Positions 27,185 to 35,607 are shown, counted from the first letter of the stretch. The stretch: 62,865 bases of DNA from an uncultured Mollicutes bacterium (GCA_900538885.1 UQAI01000003.1:1-62865), one strand, 5' to 3'. Notes: a model not told the origin generated them from the letters alone. A program made the numbers and translations.

Positions 27185-27589
27185 ATGGATTTTGAAGAAA
27201 AATATAGACTAGTACACATAGGATATGACAATGCATATGCTAAATACTCACATTTCCAAGTGGGAGCACTAGTAATTTTAAAAGATGGTAATTATGTAAT
27301 AGGATCAAATGTTGAAAATGCCTCATTTGGGTTAAGTAATTGTGCCGAAAGAACAGCTCTTTTCGCAACTTATGCGAAAGGATATCGTAAAGATGATATT
27401 GAAGAATTAGTAATTATGGGAAAAAGTGATAACTTAATATTCCCTTGTGGAGCATGTCGCCAAGTAATCAGTGAATTAATGAATAAAGATGCACTAGTAA
27501 CATTAATAAATTTAGATAAGAAAACCAAGAGCTTTACGGTAGAAGAATTACTACCTTATGCTTTTGCTGAGAGTGATTTAAATGAATAA
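27185..27589 (+). CDS. cdd: Cytidine deaminase
   Basis: A 134-residue zinc enzyme that deaminates cytidine and deoxycytidine for pyrimidine salvage. Both zinc and catalytic segments are present: NCAERTALF with the proton-shuttle Glu, and PCGACRQVISE with two zinc cysteines. YSHFQVGAL is the N-terminal substrate segment. The end overlaps era by 8 bases. Its product, uridine, is a substrate for the nucleoside phosphorylase at 3958. Confidence 0.95.
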   Translation: MDFEEKYRLVHIGYDNAYAKYSHFQVGALVILKDGNYVIGSNVENASFGLSNCAERTALFATYAKGYRKDDIEELVIMGKSDNLIFPCGACRQVISELMNKDALVTLINLDKKTKSFTVEELLPYAFAESDLNE

Positions 27590-28490
27590 AGACTTTAAAT
27601 CAGGTTTTGTGGCGATAATTGGTCGTCCTAATGTAGGTAAAAGTACGTTACTTAACCAATTTTTAAAACAAAAAATTGTCATAGTTTCACCTAAAGCCCA
27701 AACTACAAGAAATAAAATTCAAGGTATTTATACAGATGATGAATCACAAATTGTCTTTATTGATACACCAGGATTTCACAAACCCAAAACTGAATTAGGG
27801 AAAATAATGAATGAATATGTAAGTAGTGCACTTGCTGGGGTTGATGTTGTACTATTAATGTGTGATGTAACTAAAAAAATAACTGAAGATGATCAAAGAA
27901 TGATTAATGAATTATTAAAAGCCAAAATTCCTACAATTTTAGTTGGCAATAAAGTTGATTTAATTAAAGACCAAACTGAATTAGTGGCTAATATGGAAGC
28001 CTATCGAAACATTTTTCCATTTGTTCAAGGAATTGCGATAAGTGCTACGAACAATTATCAAGTAGATGAATTAATAAAATTAATAAAAAGCAATTTAAAA
28101 AATGGCCCAATGTATTATCCTGAAGATCAATTATTAGATCAACCTGAAAGATTTGTTGTTGCTGAAATTATTAGAGAAAAAATACTGCTAAAAACTGATG
28201 ATGAAGTACCACATAGTGTTGCGGTTGAAATAGAAAACTTTAAGGAAAATCCTAACAAACCTGGCCTTGTGGAAATACATGCAGTTATTGTTGTGGAAAG
28301 ACAATCACAAAAAAAGATCATCATCGGCTCAAAAGGTCAAAAAATAAAGGAAATTGGCATTCTTGCAAGACAAGATATTGCTAAATTATTAGGTAATAAA
28401 GTCTATTTGGAATTGTTTGTGAAAGTTGAAGAAAACTGGAGAAATCATAAATCACAACTCTCAAATTTTGGATATACAAAAGATGTATAA
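27582..28490 (+). CDS. era: GTPase Era
   Basis: A 302-residue Ras-like GTPase with a C-terminal KH domain that binds the 3' end of 16S rRNA during 30S assembly. G motifs are GRPNVGKST, the switch TTRNKI, DTPGFHKPK, NKVD and SATN. The KH domain carries IIGSKGQKIKEIG. Length is standard. It overlaps cdd by 8 bases and sits in the usual era-yqzL-recO order. Confidence 0.96.
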   Translation: MNKDFKSGFVAIIGRPNVGKSTLLNQFLKQKIVIVSPKAQTTRNKIQGIYTDDESQIVFIDTPGFHKPKTELGKIMNEYVSSALAGVDVVLLMCDVTKKITEDDQRMINELLKAKIPTILVGNKVDLIKDQTELVANMEAYRNIFPFVQGIAISATNNYQVDELIKLIKSNLKNGPMYYPEDQLLDQPERFVVAEIIREKILLKTDDEVPHSVAVEIENFKENPNKPGLVEIHAVIVVERQSQKKIIIGSKGQKIKEIGILARQDIAKLLGNKVYLELFVKVEENWRNHKSQLSNFGYTKDV

Positions 28491-28530
28491 AAAATAAAAA
28501 AAGATTCATCCTAATTTTAGGAGGAATATA

Positions 28531-28689
28531 ATGAGTAAATTTGAAGAGACATTGTGGAATAAGTTTTTAAAGAGTGGTAAAATTGATGATTATTTGAACT
28601 ACAAATTTTATATTAGAAAGAAAGAAGAACTAGAAAATGAAGCAAATCATCCAAACCGAAGGTATCGTACTGAAGGTAGTAGAGTATAA
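28531..28689 (+). CDS. yqzL: YqzL-like small protein
   Basis: A 52-residue protein starting MSKFEETLWNKFLKSGKIDDYLNYK. The pattern WNxFxxTGxIxxYLxYK, here with SG for TG, is that of YqzL, a small protein of unknown function that is encoded between era and recO in Firmicutes. The ATG at 28531 follows TAGGAGG. The C-terminal third (residues 36-52) is charged and longer than in Bacillus; it overlaps the recO start by 53 bases in another frame. Function is unknown. Confidence 0.8.
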   Translation: MSKFEETLWNKFLKSGKIDDYLNYKFYIRKKEELENEANHPNRRYRTEGSRV

Positions 28690-29371
28690 AGAACAAGCTG
28701 TTCTTGCGGAAATACTAACAAAAACCGGAAAAAAGAATTACATTATTAGAGGTGCGAAAAAAATTACTGGTGGAACAAGACTACTTGCCGAGCCTTTAAC
28801 GAGAATAAGTTTTTTAGCAACCTCCAGTGATGGGCTAGACACTTTAACTGAAGGAACCATCTTAGATAGTTATTTACCTATTAAGCAAAATATTAATAAA
28901 ATGTTATGCTTTTATCCCATTTTGGAAAAGATAATTGTTTTTACTCAACAGGTTACAAGCATTGATATATTTTATCAATTTGTACTTGACATTTTGGAAT
29001 TATTAAAAGGAAATATTGAAGAAAAAGTTGTACTTGCTCTATTTGAAACCAAATTAACTTATCTAATTGGAATTTCCCCAGAATTAAGGTTGTGCTTAAA
29101 ATGTGGTAAAAAAGTACAAGACGCTGTTTTTAGCATTTACAATGGTGGTGTTTACTGCTTAAATTGTGCAACTGATAGTTTTGATTTGACTAGTAACGAA
29201 ACAAAGGTACTTCAACTTTTATATTTTGTTAAACTTAATAAAGTTGACAAGGCATTTGAATCAGTGGTAAAAGATGATATCTCAAAAATATTAAATATTC
29301 TAGATCTTTATTATCAAAAACATTTAGATTTTACAAGTAAAGCTAAAGAAGTAACCAGGGAAATTATGTAA
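28637..29371 (+). CDS. recO: DNA repair protein RecO
   Basis: A 244-residue recombination mediator that helps load RecA on SSB-coated DNA in the RecFOR pathway. The N-terminal OB fold begins TEGIVLKVVEYKEQAVLAEILT and includes RGAKKITGGTRLLAEPLTRI. A four-cysteine zinc site follows in CLKCGKK and CLNC. The start lies inside yqzL; no strong ribosome binding site is seen, so translation may depend on yqzL. It ends the operon just before a strong terminator. Confidence 0.93.
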   Translation: MKQIIQTEGIVLKVVEYKEQAVLAEILTKTGKKNYIIRGAKKITGGTRLLAEPLTRISFLATSSDGLDTLTEGTILDSYLPIKQNINKMLCFYPILEKIIVFTQQVTSIDIFYQFVLDILELLKGNIEEKVVLALFETKLTYLIGISPELRLCLKCGKKVQDAVFSIYNGGVYCLNCATDSFDLTSNETKVLQLLYFVKLNKVDKAFESVVKDDISKILNILDLYYQKHLDFTSKAKEVTREIM

Positions 29372-29406
29372 GAATTGTGTAAATATTAGTCACAATTCTT
29401 TTTTTT
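29370..29406 (+). terminator. Terminator of the phoH-recO operon
   Basis: AAGAATTGTG (29370-29379) pairs with CACAATTCTT (29391-29400), followed by T residues. The recO stop overlaps the base of the stem. Confidence 0.87.
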
Positions 29407-29440
29407 AAGTAAAAATTCAATTAAAATGAACAAAATGTGG

Positions 29441-29446
29441 TATAAT
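29441..29446 (+). promoter_or_regulatory. Extended -10 promoter of the cyclophilin unit
   Basis: TGTGG then TATAAT, 24 bases before the start at 29470. Confidence 0.6.
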
Positions 29447-29469
29447 ATTTTCGATATAGAGGTAATAAA

Positions 29470-29979
29470 ATGAAAATACAAATCACTTTAAACACAGAAG
29501 ACACAATTAAAATTGAATTATATCCAGAAATCGCCCCTAAAACAGTGGAAAATTTCATCAAATTAGTTAGAGCTGGATATTATGAAAATACCGCTTTTCA
29601 TAGAATAATTAAAGGGTTTATGATTCAAACTGGCGGATACAAGATTGAAAATAACACCTTACTTGAACTTGGTGATGTACCTACTATTAATGGTGAATTT
29701 GCAAGTAATGGCTTTAAAAATGAGTTAAAGCACGAATTGGGAGTTATTTCGATGGCAAGAACTTCAGATCCTAATAGTGCTACTTCACAGTTTTTTATTT
29801 GTGCAGGAACCGCTACTTGGTTAGATGGTGAGTATGCCGCATTTGGTCGCACCATTGATGAAGAAAGTAATGAAGTGATTTTAAAAATTGCTAGTGTTCC
29901 AACTATGAACATCGGTGGCGGATTTAGTGATTTTCCAACTTTTGACATTAAAATTATTGATATCAAAGAAATAGAATAA
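29470..29979 (+). CDS. Peptidyl-prolyl cis-trans isomerase, cyclophilin type
   Basis: A 169-residue cytoplasmic cyclophilin that speeds proline isomerisation in protein folding. The catalytic Arg is in AFHRIIKGFMIQTGG, and SMARTSDPNSATSQFFI is the second active-site block, with Trp in the TATWLDGEYAAFG loop. No signal peptide. The start follows AGAGGT. It is 20 bases upstream of the alcohol dehydrogenase gene. Confidence 0.94.
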   Translation: MKIQITLNTEDTIKIELYPEIAPKTVENFIKLVRAGYYENTAFHRIIKGFMIQTGGYKIENNTLLELGDVPTINGEFASNGFKNELKHELGVISMARTSDPNSATSQFFICAGTATWLDGEYAAFGRTIDEESNEVILKIASVPTMNIGGGFSDFPTFDIKIIDIKEIE

Positions 29980-29999
29980 ATAATAAAGGAGAATAGTAA

Positions 30000-31181
30000 A
30001 TGTTGAATTTTGATTTTTATTCCCCCACTAAAATATATTTTGGATCTTTCCGTGAATTAGAAGTAGGGAAAATCATAAAAGAATATGGTTATAGTAAAAT
30101 TTTACTTCATTATGGAAAAGGTTCAATTAAAAAAAATGGGCTTTACGGCCGTATTATTGATGTCCTTAAACAAGAGGGAATTAAAGTATTTGAACTTGGT
30201 GGAGTTGAGGCTAATCCAAAAGTATCATTAGTGAGAGAAGGAATAAAACTTGCGAGGGAAAACCAAGTAGAAATGATTCTTGCAGTTGGTGGTGGATCAG
30301 TAATTGACTCAAGTAAGGCAATTGCTTGTGGTTATTATTTAAACTCTGATCCTTGGCTACTTAATGCCCACGAAATTAAGCCAACTAAAGCATTACCAAT
30401 TGGTGTCATTCTAACTATAAGTGCTGCTGGTAGTGAATTAAGCAACTCTTGTGTTCTTACTAATGATGAAACAAAAGTTAAAAGTGGCTTTAATAATGAT
30501 ATTGTTAGACCATTATTTAGCATTATGAATCCGGAACTTACATTTACAGTTTCACGTTTTCAAACTGGCTGTGGAATCGTTGATATTATGATGCATACAA
30601 TGGAAAGATATTTAACAAATGTTGGTAATAATGAATTCGCCTCTAGAATTGCGGAAGGACTGTTGAAAGCGGTTATTAGCGCAGGCAAGATTGCGATAGA
30701 AGAACCTGAAAACTATGAAGCAAGAGCAACATTGATGATTGCAAGTAGTTTTTCACATAATGGTTTAACTGGACTTGGTAGTAAAATATATTTTACTGTT
30801 CATAAACTTGAACATGAAATTAGTGGAACTTTTGATTATGTTGCACATGGAGCGGGTTTATCAGTTTTGTTTTTAGCTTGGGCAAAATATGTTTATAAAG
30901 GTTTTATCCCACTATTCAGCAATCTAGCATATGGTGCATTTGAAATTGATAAATCAATAGAACCAGCCTCAGCCGCGTTAAAGGGAATTTTATTTTTAGA
31001 ATCATATTTCAAAAGACTTAATATGCCAACTACTTTATATGATTTAAATGTCGATATGAGAGAATTAGATAATATGGCTAATCGATTAACTAAAGATGAT
31101 ACAATTAAAATACCAGGTATTAGACAATTAAATAAAGCAGATATAATGGAAATATTTAGAATTGCTAAAGGAGGAAATTAA
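30000..31181 (+). CDS. Iron-containing alcohol dehydrogenase
   Basis: A 393-residue group III dehydrogenase of the BdhA/YqhD type, probably NADPH-dependent reduction of aldehydes such as butyraldehyde. The nucleotide-binding GGGSVIDSSKA motif and the metal-binding region with D-IMMHTMERY and TVHKLEHEISG...YVAHGAGL are present. In fermenting Firmicutes such enzymes regenerate NAD(P)+. It is the second gene of the cyclophilin unit and its 3' end almost touches mscL. Confidence 0.9.
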   Translation: MLNFDFYSPTKIYFGSFRELEVGKIIKEYGYSKILLHYGKGSIKKNGLYGRIIDVLKQEGIKVFELGGVEANPKVSLVREGIKLARENQVEMILAVGGGSVIDSSKAIACGYYLNSDPWLLNAHEIKPTKALPIGVILTISAAGSELSNSCVLTNDETKVKSGFNNDIVRPLFSIMNPELTFTVSRFQTGCGIVDIMMHTMERYLTNVGNNEFASRIAEGLLKAVISAGKIAIEEPENYEARATLMIASSFSHNGLTGLGSKIYFTVHKLEHEISGTFDYVAHGAGLSVLFLAWAKYVYKGFIPLFSNLAYGAFEIDKSIEPASAALKGILFLESYFKRLNMPTTLYDLNVDMRELDNMANRLTKDDTIKIPGIRQLNKADIMEIFRIAKGGN

Positions 31182-31182
31182 A

Positions 31183-31758
31183 ATGGCAAAAAAAACTAGA
31201 AAAGAAAGAAAAGAAAAAAGGCAAGGAATATTAAAAGAATTTATTGCATTTATAAATAAAGGTAATGCCTTAGCTCTTGCGATTGGTGTTATTATAGGTG
31301 GAGCTTTTGGTAAAATTGTAACCGCAATTAACGTTAATATTATTTCACCACTTATTGCTTGGATTATTGGTGATACTGATTTAAGTAATTCATTAATTAC
31401 CGTTTTAAAGAGTCATGATAAAGCAACCGCAGCAGATGTTACAGCAGGACTTGCTGATCATGTTGGTCAACCTCTTGATGTGCCAGTTAATGATATTGTA
31501 ATATCATGGGGCGCTCTAATTCAAGCTGTTATTGATTTCTTACTAATTGCGATAATTTTATTCTTAATTATTAAACTTTGCTCTTCAATCGTAAGACATG
31601 CAAGAGAAACAGCTGAAAGATTTCGTAAAAAAGAGGAAGAACCAGAACCTGAAGTTGCCGAAGAACCAGCTCCAGCGCCAATTCCCGCTGATGTTGCTTT
31701 ATTAACAGAAATTAGAGATTTGTTAAAAAAACAAGAAAAAAATGATGAAAACAAATAG
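31183..31758 (+). CDS. mscL: Large-conductance mechanosensitive channel MscL
   Basis: A 191-residue channel that opens under membrane tension to release solutes. TM1 contains GNALALAIGVIIGGAFGKIVTAI and TM2 ends in LFLIIKLCSSIV. After TM2 come charged residues, a Pro/Glu/Ala-rich linker (about 149-170) and the helix VALLTEIRDLLKKQ, which forms the usual cytoplasmic bundle. An extra basic N-terminal extension (KKTRKERKEKRQ) precedes TM1. Both additions make it longer than the usual 130-150 residues. The ATG at 31183 follows AAAGGAGG; the earlier ATG at 31162 lies in the dehydrogenase gene. Confidence 0.93.
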   Translation: MAKKTRKERKEKRQGILKEFIAFINKGNALALAIGVIIGGAFGKIVTAINVNIISPLIAWIIGDTDLSNSLITVLKSHDKATAADVTAGLADHVGQPLDVPVNDIVISWGALIQAVIDFLLIAIILFLIIKLCSSIVRHARETAERFRKKEEEPEPEVAEEPAPAPIPADVALLTEIRDLLKKQEKNDENK

Positions 31759-31764
31759 TAGTAT

Positions 31765-31793
31765 TTGACAATAAAACATATTTATGGTAAAAT
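31765..31793 (+). promoter_or_regulatory. Consensus promoter of the zinc-ribbon membrane gene
   Basis: TTGACA (31765-31770), 17-base spacer, TGG-TAAAAT with the -10 at 31788-31793. Confidence 0.8.
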
Positions 31794-31829
31794 AATCATA
31801 GGTATGTGAAATAAGAGAGGATTAATGAT

Positions 31830-32180
31830 ATGGAAAAAACTAAAGTATGTCCTAAATGTATGAAAGAACAAAAAATTGATGCCGTAAAATGTGAACAATG
31901 TGGATTTGAATTTCACGTTAAAAAGCAAGAAACTGAAGTAACTGTTTCAAGTAATACTACAATTATTGATGATACAGTTCCTCTTTTTATCTGGCAACTA
32001 ATCAGTTTTTTACTTCCTCCAGTAGGTTTTGTATTATATATAATATGGCAAAATAAATGGTCAAACCGTAGTAAAGCTTGTGGTAAAATGGCTTTAACAA
32101 TGTCAATTGTATGGGCATTTGTAGGAATTGTTTATTTATTCCTTTCAATAGGCATTAAAAGCGGTGACGTATTAGTCTAA
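31830..32180 (+). CDS. Zinc-ribbon protein with two TM segments
   Basis: A 116-residue protein with an N-terminal CPKC and CEQC zinc ribbon (residues about 7-28), a polar linker, then two hydrophobic segments (about 49-69 and 88-110) separated by a basic stretch (NKWSNRSKACGK). This is a common small membrane architecture in gut Firmicutes; no activity is known. The start follows AGAGAGG. It has its own near-consensus promoter and no visible terminator before the rpmG promoter. Confidence 0.75.
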   Translation: MEKTKVCPKCMKEQKIDAVKCEQCGFEFHVKKQETEVTVSSNTTIIDDTVPLFIWQLISFLLPPVGFVLYIIWQNKWSNRSKACGKMALTMSIVWAFVGIVYLFLSIGIKSGDVLV

Positions 32181-32257
32181 TTTATAGTATATTGTGTAAC
32201 TATTCTTGACCTTTTTTCTAGTAATGTAGAATGTTAGTAAAAAAAGTTTTTAATTGC

Positions 32258-32286
32258 TTGCTATTTTTTTCATAATGTAGTATAAT
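32258..32286 (+). promoter_or_regulatory. Promoter of rpmG
   Basis: TTGCTA (32258-32263), 17-base spacer, TATAAT (32281-32286). Confidence 0.7.
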
Positions 32287-32311
32287 ATTATGGAATTTAG
32301 GAGGTAACATT

Positions 32312-32467
32312 ATGCGTATTAATGTTTTATTAAAATGTACAGAATGTGGCGAAGAAAATTACCTTACTCAAAAAAATAAACGAAACACTCCAGATCGTTT
32401 AGAACAAAAGAAATATTGTCCACGTTGTAAAAAAGCTACTATTCATAAGGAAAAGAATAAGAAGTAG
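32312..32467 (+). CDS. rpmG: 50S ribosomal protein L33
   Basis: A 51-residue ribosomal protein. It begins MRINVLLKCTECG and has two Cys pairs (C-x2-C in CTEC and CPRC), so this is the zinc-binding C+ form. The KKYCPRCKK and NTPDRLEQ segments are typical of L33. The ATG at 32312 follows TTAGGAGGT. It is monocistronic, with its own promoter and terminator. Confidence 0.93.
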   Translation: MRINVLLKCTECGEENYLTQKNKRNTPDRLEQKKYCPRCKKATIHKEKNKK

Positions 32468-32474
32468 TAAATTG

Positions 32475-32500
32475 AAATCCATCAATGATGGATTTTTTTT
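32475..32500 (+). terminator. Terminator of rpmG
   Basis: AAATCCATC (32475-32483) pairs with GATGGATTT (32487-32495), followed by T residues. Confidence 0.88.
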
Positions 32501-32564
32501 CTTTTTGTCTTCTTTTTACAAATTTTTCACTTAAAATAGTGTTTAATATTATGTAGGTGATATT

Positions 32565-34241
32565 ATGGCAAAAGAAAAGTTATCAGAATATGAACAAAAG
32601 ACCAAGGAATTTATATTTGTTTATGAAGTAGCAGGAATAGTATGTCTATTATTTTCTTTGATCTCAATCGCAAGACTTGGAATTGTAGGAAAATATGGAA
32701 TGTTAACTTTTCGCTTATTCTTTGGTGATTGGTATTTTATTTTTTTACTACTGTTAGGAGCACTAGGTGTTTATTTCCTTTTTGTGCATCATCGCTTTAC
32801 TATAAAAAATATTAGATACCTAGGAACTGTGATGATTGCACTGGCGATAATTACCTTAAGCCATTTTGCAATGCATAATTTTGTCAGTAAATATGAAGGA
32901 AATAGTTTTAAAAATACTATCCTTTTATATTTTGACTATTTCAAAAATGGTCGTAATGATATGATGATTGGTGGAGGTCTAGTTGGCTGCATCCTTTTTT
33001 ATCTTCTTTTTTTATTGTTTTCCAAAGTTGGTACTATCATATTTTGTATTGTCGTAATTTTTGTTGGCATTGTTTTTGTTTGTAAAAAAACAGTGTTTGA
33101 ATTCTTTAAAATGGTAAAAATTGGCTTGAAAAAGTGTTTTGGAGGGGCTTTTAAATATTCTAAAAAAGTTGGTAGTAAATTAAAACAATTTAATGATGAT
33201 TATATTGTTAAAGATAAAGTAACCAAACCACTACCATTAAGAAAACTTAATAATGAGGTTGTTGATACAAGTAAAGAAAATAAATTAATGCTAGAATACA
33301 TAATGAATATAAAAAAAGAGTTAAGTCATTTAAGTATTTTCTATCAAGATATTAGTTATATTATTTGTAATCATATTAGTGTTATTTTTATAAAAACTTA
33401 CCAACAAGTTAATTATGAAGTTTTAAGAATATCACTTTGTAAAATTTTAAATGAGCCATTTTTAATAAGGTATGATAAAAAAAATGATATGATAGTAATT
33501 GAAGTAAATAATTTAATAGGTAATTCATTAAGGATGAAAGAAGCGTTAATTCATTCCTCAACTGAAAATTTGGAAATAGTGATTGGCAAGGATGATCGAA
33601 ATGACTATGTAATATGTGATGAAAACTTACTAATTATTTCTCAAAATGATAGTGTTTATCGTAATTATTTGACATCACTTATTTTTTACCCAAAGTTCCA
33701 AAAAACAATCAATGAATATGAAATTTATTTACTTGATTTAAATAATAATCTATATCAGTTTGAAAATTTAGGAATTGAGTTTGGTACTACTCTTGATTTT
33801 TTACGGACTATTAAGACTAAAATGGATGAAAAACTAGAAGTATTAAATAATAACAATACTAACAACATTGATGAATACAATAAAACTAGTCCTGAAAAAC
33901 TAAAGAAGACATTAGTTTATATAAATGGTATTGAAAAAATAATTGATAGTTTTGAATATAATCAAATACTAGAATATTTGTTGATTACTGGTGGTAACAT
34001 TGGATATAAATTTATTGGTGGCTGTACAAGTGGAGAAATAAACTTAGATAGTTTAATGAAGAGTTTTGCTTACCGGGTATTTTTGGATAATAACTTTAAC
34101 AATGCTTTCAATTATGTCAATCGACGTATGATTAGTAGTATTAATAATAAAATAGAAGGATTTTTAAAATATCGCGATTTGTTAATAAGAATAAGCTTGT
34201 TAATGCTTACAAAAGAAGAACTAGATAAACTAAAAAGGTGA
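32565..34241 (+). CDS. FtsK/SpoIIIE-like protein without ATPase motifs
   Basis: A 558-residue membrane protein. Residues 15-175 hold about five hydrophobic segments like the FtsK/SpoIIIE anchor; a basic linker follows, then an alpha/beta region. From about residue 353 it tracks the FtsK motor by pattern: LLIISQNDSVYRNYLTSLIFY where FtsK has LLIAGTTGSGKSVCLN, then EIYLLDLNNNLYQFEN (for KLILIDPKKVELSLYEG), MDEKLEVLNNN-TNNIDEYN (for MERRYELF...NIEGYN), LVYINGIEKII at Walker B (about 447), and YKFIGGCTSGEINLDSLMKSFAYRVFLDNN. The Walker A lysine and Walker B acids are missing, as is the gamma DNA-binding domain. It should not pump DNA. Likely a structural or decoy paralogue; the relationship is my inference. 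Confidence 0.65.
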   Translation: MAKEKLSEYEQKTKEFIFVYEVAGIVCLLFSLISIARLGIVGKYGMLTFRLFFGDWYFIFLLLLGALGVYFLFVHHRFTIKNIRYLGTVMIALAIITLSHFAMHNFVSKYEGNSFKNTILLYFDYFKNGRNDMMIGGGLVGCILFYLLFLLFSKVGTIIFCIVVIFVGIVFVCKKTVFEFFKMVKIGLKKCFGGAFKYSKKVGSKLKQFNDDYIVKDKVTKPLPLRKLNNEVVDTSKENKLMLEYIMNIKKELSHLSIFYQDISYIICNHISVIFIKTYQQVNYEVLRISLCKILNEPFLIRYDKKNDMIVIEVNNLIGNSLRMKEALIHSSTENLEIVIGKDDRNDYVICDENLLIISQNDSVYRNYLTSLIFYPKFQKTINEYEIYLLDLNNNLYQFENLGIEFGTTLDFLRTIKTKMDEKLEVLNNNNTNNIDEYNKTSPEKLKKTLVYINGIEKIIDSFEYNQILEYLLITGGNIGYKFIGGCTSGEINLDSLMKSFAYRVFLDNNFNNAFNYVNRRMISSINNKIEGFLKYRDLLIRISLLMLTKEELDKLKR

Positions 34242-34263
34242 AAGTAGCTTACTTTCACTTTTT
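34233..34263. terminator. Bidirectional terminator between the FtsK-like gene and rarA
   Basis: GTGAAAGTA (34238-34246) pairs with TACTTTCAC (34250-34258), flanked by A and T runs, so it works on both strands. The TGA stop of the plus gene (34239-34241) and the TGA stop of rarA on the minus strand (34257-34255) both lie in this stem. Confidence 0.88.
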
Positions 34264-35493
34264 ACTATTCTTTTTCATTTCTTCAATTTTGTTATATCTT
34301 TCCATTAGTCCAACTTCAATTTTTGAACTAGGCTTTGGGACGTAATATTTTGCATCTTTTAAAACATCTGGCAAGTATTGTTGATATACCCAAGCATTAG
34401 GGTAATCATGAGGATACTTATAAGGTGTTTGTGCGGGATTAAAGGAGTAAGTATTTTTAAGATGAAGAGGAATACTACCACTTTTGCCGTCATTAACATC
34501 TTGTAAAGCTTTTTCTACCGCGAGCATTGCACTGTTAGATTTTGGCGATAATGCCATTTCAATAACAATAACCGAAAGTGGAAGCTTTGCTTCAGGATTG
34601 CCTAATTCACGTGCAGCTTGACAAGCTGCCACAACACGCGGTCCAATCGTCGGATTTGCAAGACCAATATCTTCGTAGGCAATACAAAGAAGTCGCCTAC
34701 ATAGACTTTGAAGGTCATCCGCAACAATCAGTTTTGATAAATAGTGTAGTGCCGCATCAACATCGCTACCTCTAATTGATTTATGAAGTCCACTCAAAGT
34801 GTCATAGTAACTATCACCATTTGCGTCCATGCTAACATTAGCTTTTTGGATGGTTTTAATGGCATCATTTAAAGTTATATGTTTAGTAGATGATGTTTTG
34901 ATTAGGGTTTCAAAACTGTTAATAAGGGTTCTAATTTCAAGATTTGCCATACTAATTAAATAATCATAGACATCACTATCAATTTCATAGCCTTCACCGA
35001 TTAATGAGTATGCACGGTCAAGTACTTTTCGTAAATCAGAATTGGTTAGATCATTTAATTTGTAAATATGGCAACGTGATCTAATAGCAGGGTTAACCGC
35101 ATGATAGGGATTAACAGTTGTTAGGCCAATCATGATAATTGTTCCATTTTCAACATATGGTAGTAGATAATCTTGAATATCTTTTTTCATACGATGAATT
35201 TCATCAACAATAATTATAGAATCAGTATAAAAACGTGACTCGGTAATTATTTGTCTTAAAGTATCTTTATTATCTGTCGATGCATTGAAACGGAACCATT
35301 TGAGTCCACTCATTTTGCAAGTTGCCTCAGCTATAGTTGTTTTACCACATCCTGGATTACCGTAAAGAATAAAAGAAAAAAGACTTTTCGTCTTTATCAT
35401 TTTAGTAAGGATACCTGTTGGGCCAACTAAATGATCTTGACCGACAATGTGTTCATAATTTTCAGGCCGCATTGTATATGCTAAGGGTTTCAT
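34255..35493 (-). CDS. rarA: Replication-associated recombination protein RarA
   Basis: A 412-residue AAA+ ATPase of the RarA/MgsA/WRNIP1 family that acts at stalled replication forks. Walker A is GNPGCGKTT and Walker B IIVDEIHRM; the sensor region AIRSRCHIYKL follows. The C-terminal part has the family-specific HKSIRGSDVDAALHYLSKL, CRRLLCIAYEDIGLANP and PLHLKNTYSFNP. The ATG at 35493 follows AGGAGGG; a TTG at 35514 is in frame but lies before the ribosome binding site. The gene begins 24 bases after a tRNA-Thr on the same strand, so they probably share a transcript. Confidence 0.93.
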   Translation of the reverse strand: MKPLAYTMRPENYEHIVGQDHLVGPTGILTKMIKTKSLFSFILYGNPGCGKTTIAEATCKMSGLKWFRFNASTDNKDTLRQIITESRFYTDSIIIVDEIHRMKKDIQDYLLPYVENGTIIMIGLTTVNPYHAVNPAIRSRCHIYKLNDLTNSDLRKVLDRAYSLIGEGYEIDSDVYDYLISMANLEIRTLINSFETLIKTSSTKHITLNDAIKTIQKANVSMDANGDSYYDTLSGLHKSIRGSDVDAALHYLSKLIVADDLQSLCRRLLCIAYEDIGLANPTIGPRVVAACQAARELGNPEAKLPLSVIVIEMALSPKSNSAMLAVEKALQDVNDGKSGSIPLHLKNTYSFNPAQTPYKYPHDYPNAWVYQQYLPDVLKDAKYYVPKPSSKIEVGLMERYNKIEEMKKNSKK

Positions 35494-35516
35494 TATATCC
35501 CTCCTATTTTTCAAAA

Positions 35517-35590
35517 TGGTGCCCCATGCCAGAATTGAACTAGCATCTTATCATTACCATTGATATATTCTACCATTGAACTAAAGGGGC
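35517..35590 (-). tRNA. tRNA-Thr (GGU anticodon)
   Basis: Read on the minus strand from 35590, the sequence folds as a full cloverleaf. The acceptor stem starts GCCCCTT and pairs with ATGGGGC (one T-T mismatch at 6-67). The D arm is GTTC/GAAT, the anticodon stem TATCA/TGATA with loop ATGGTAA giving anticodon GGT, the variable loop AGAT, and the T arm GCTAG/CTGGC with loop TTCAATT. Discriminator A and CCA are encoded. The fold was done by eye. Confidence 0.9.
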
Positions 35591-35607
35591 AAATGATATG
35601 CGTAATA

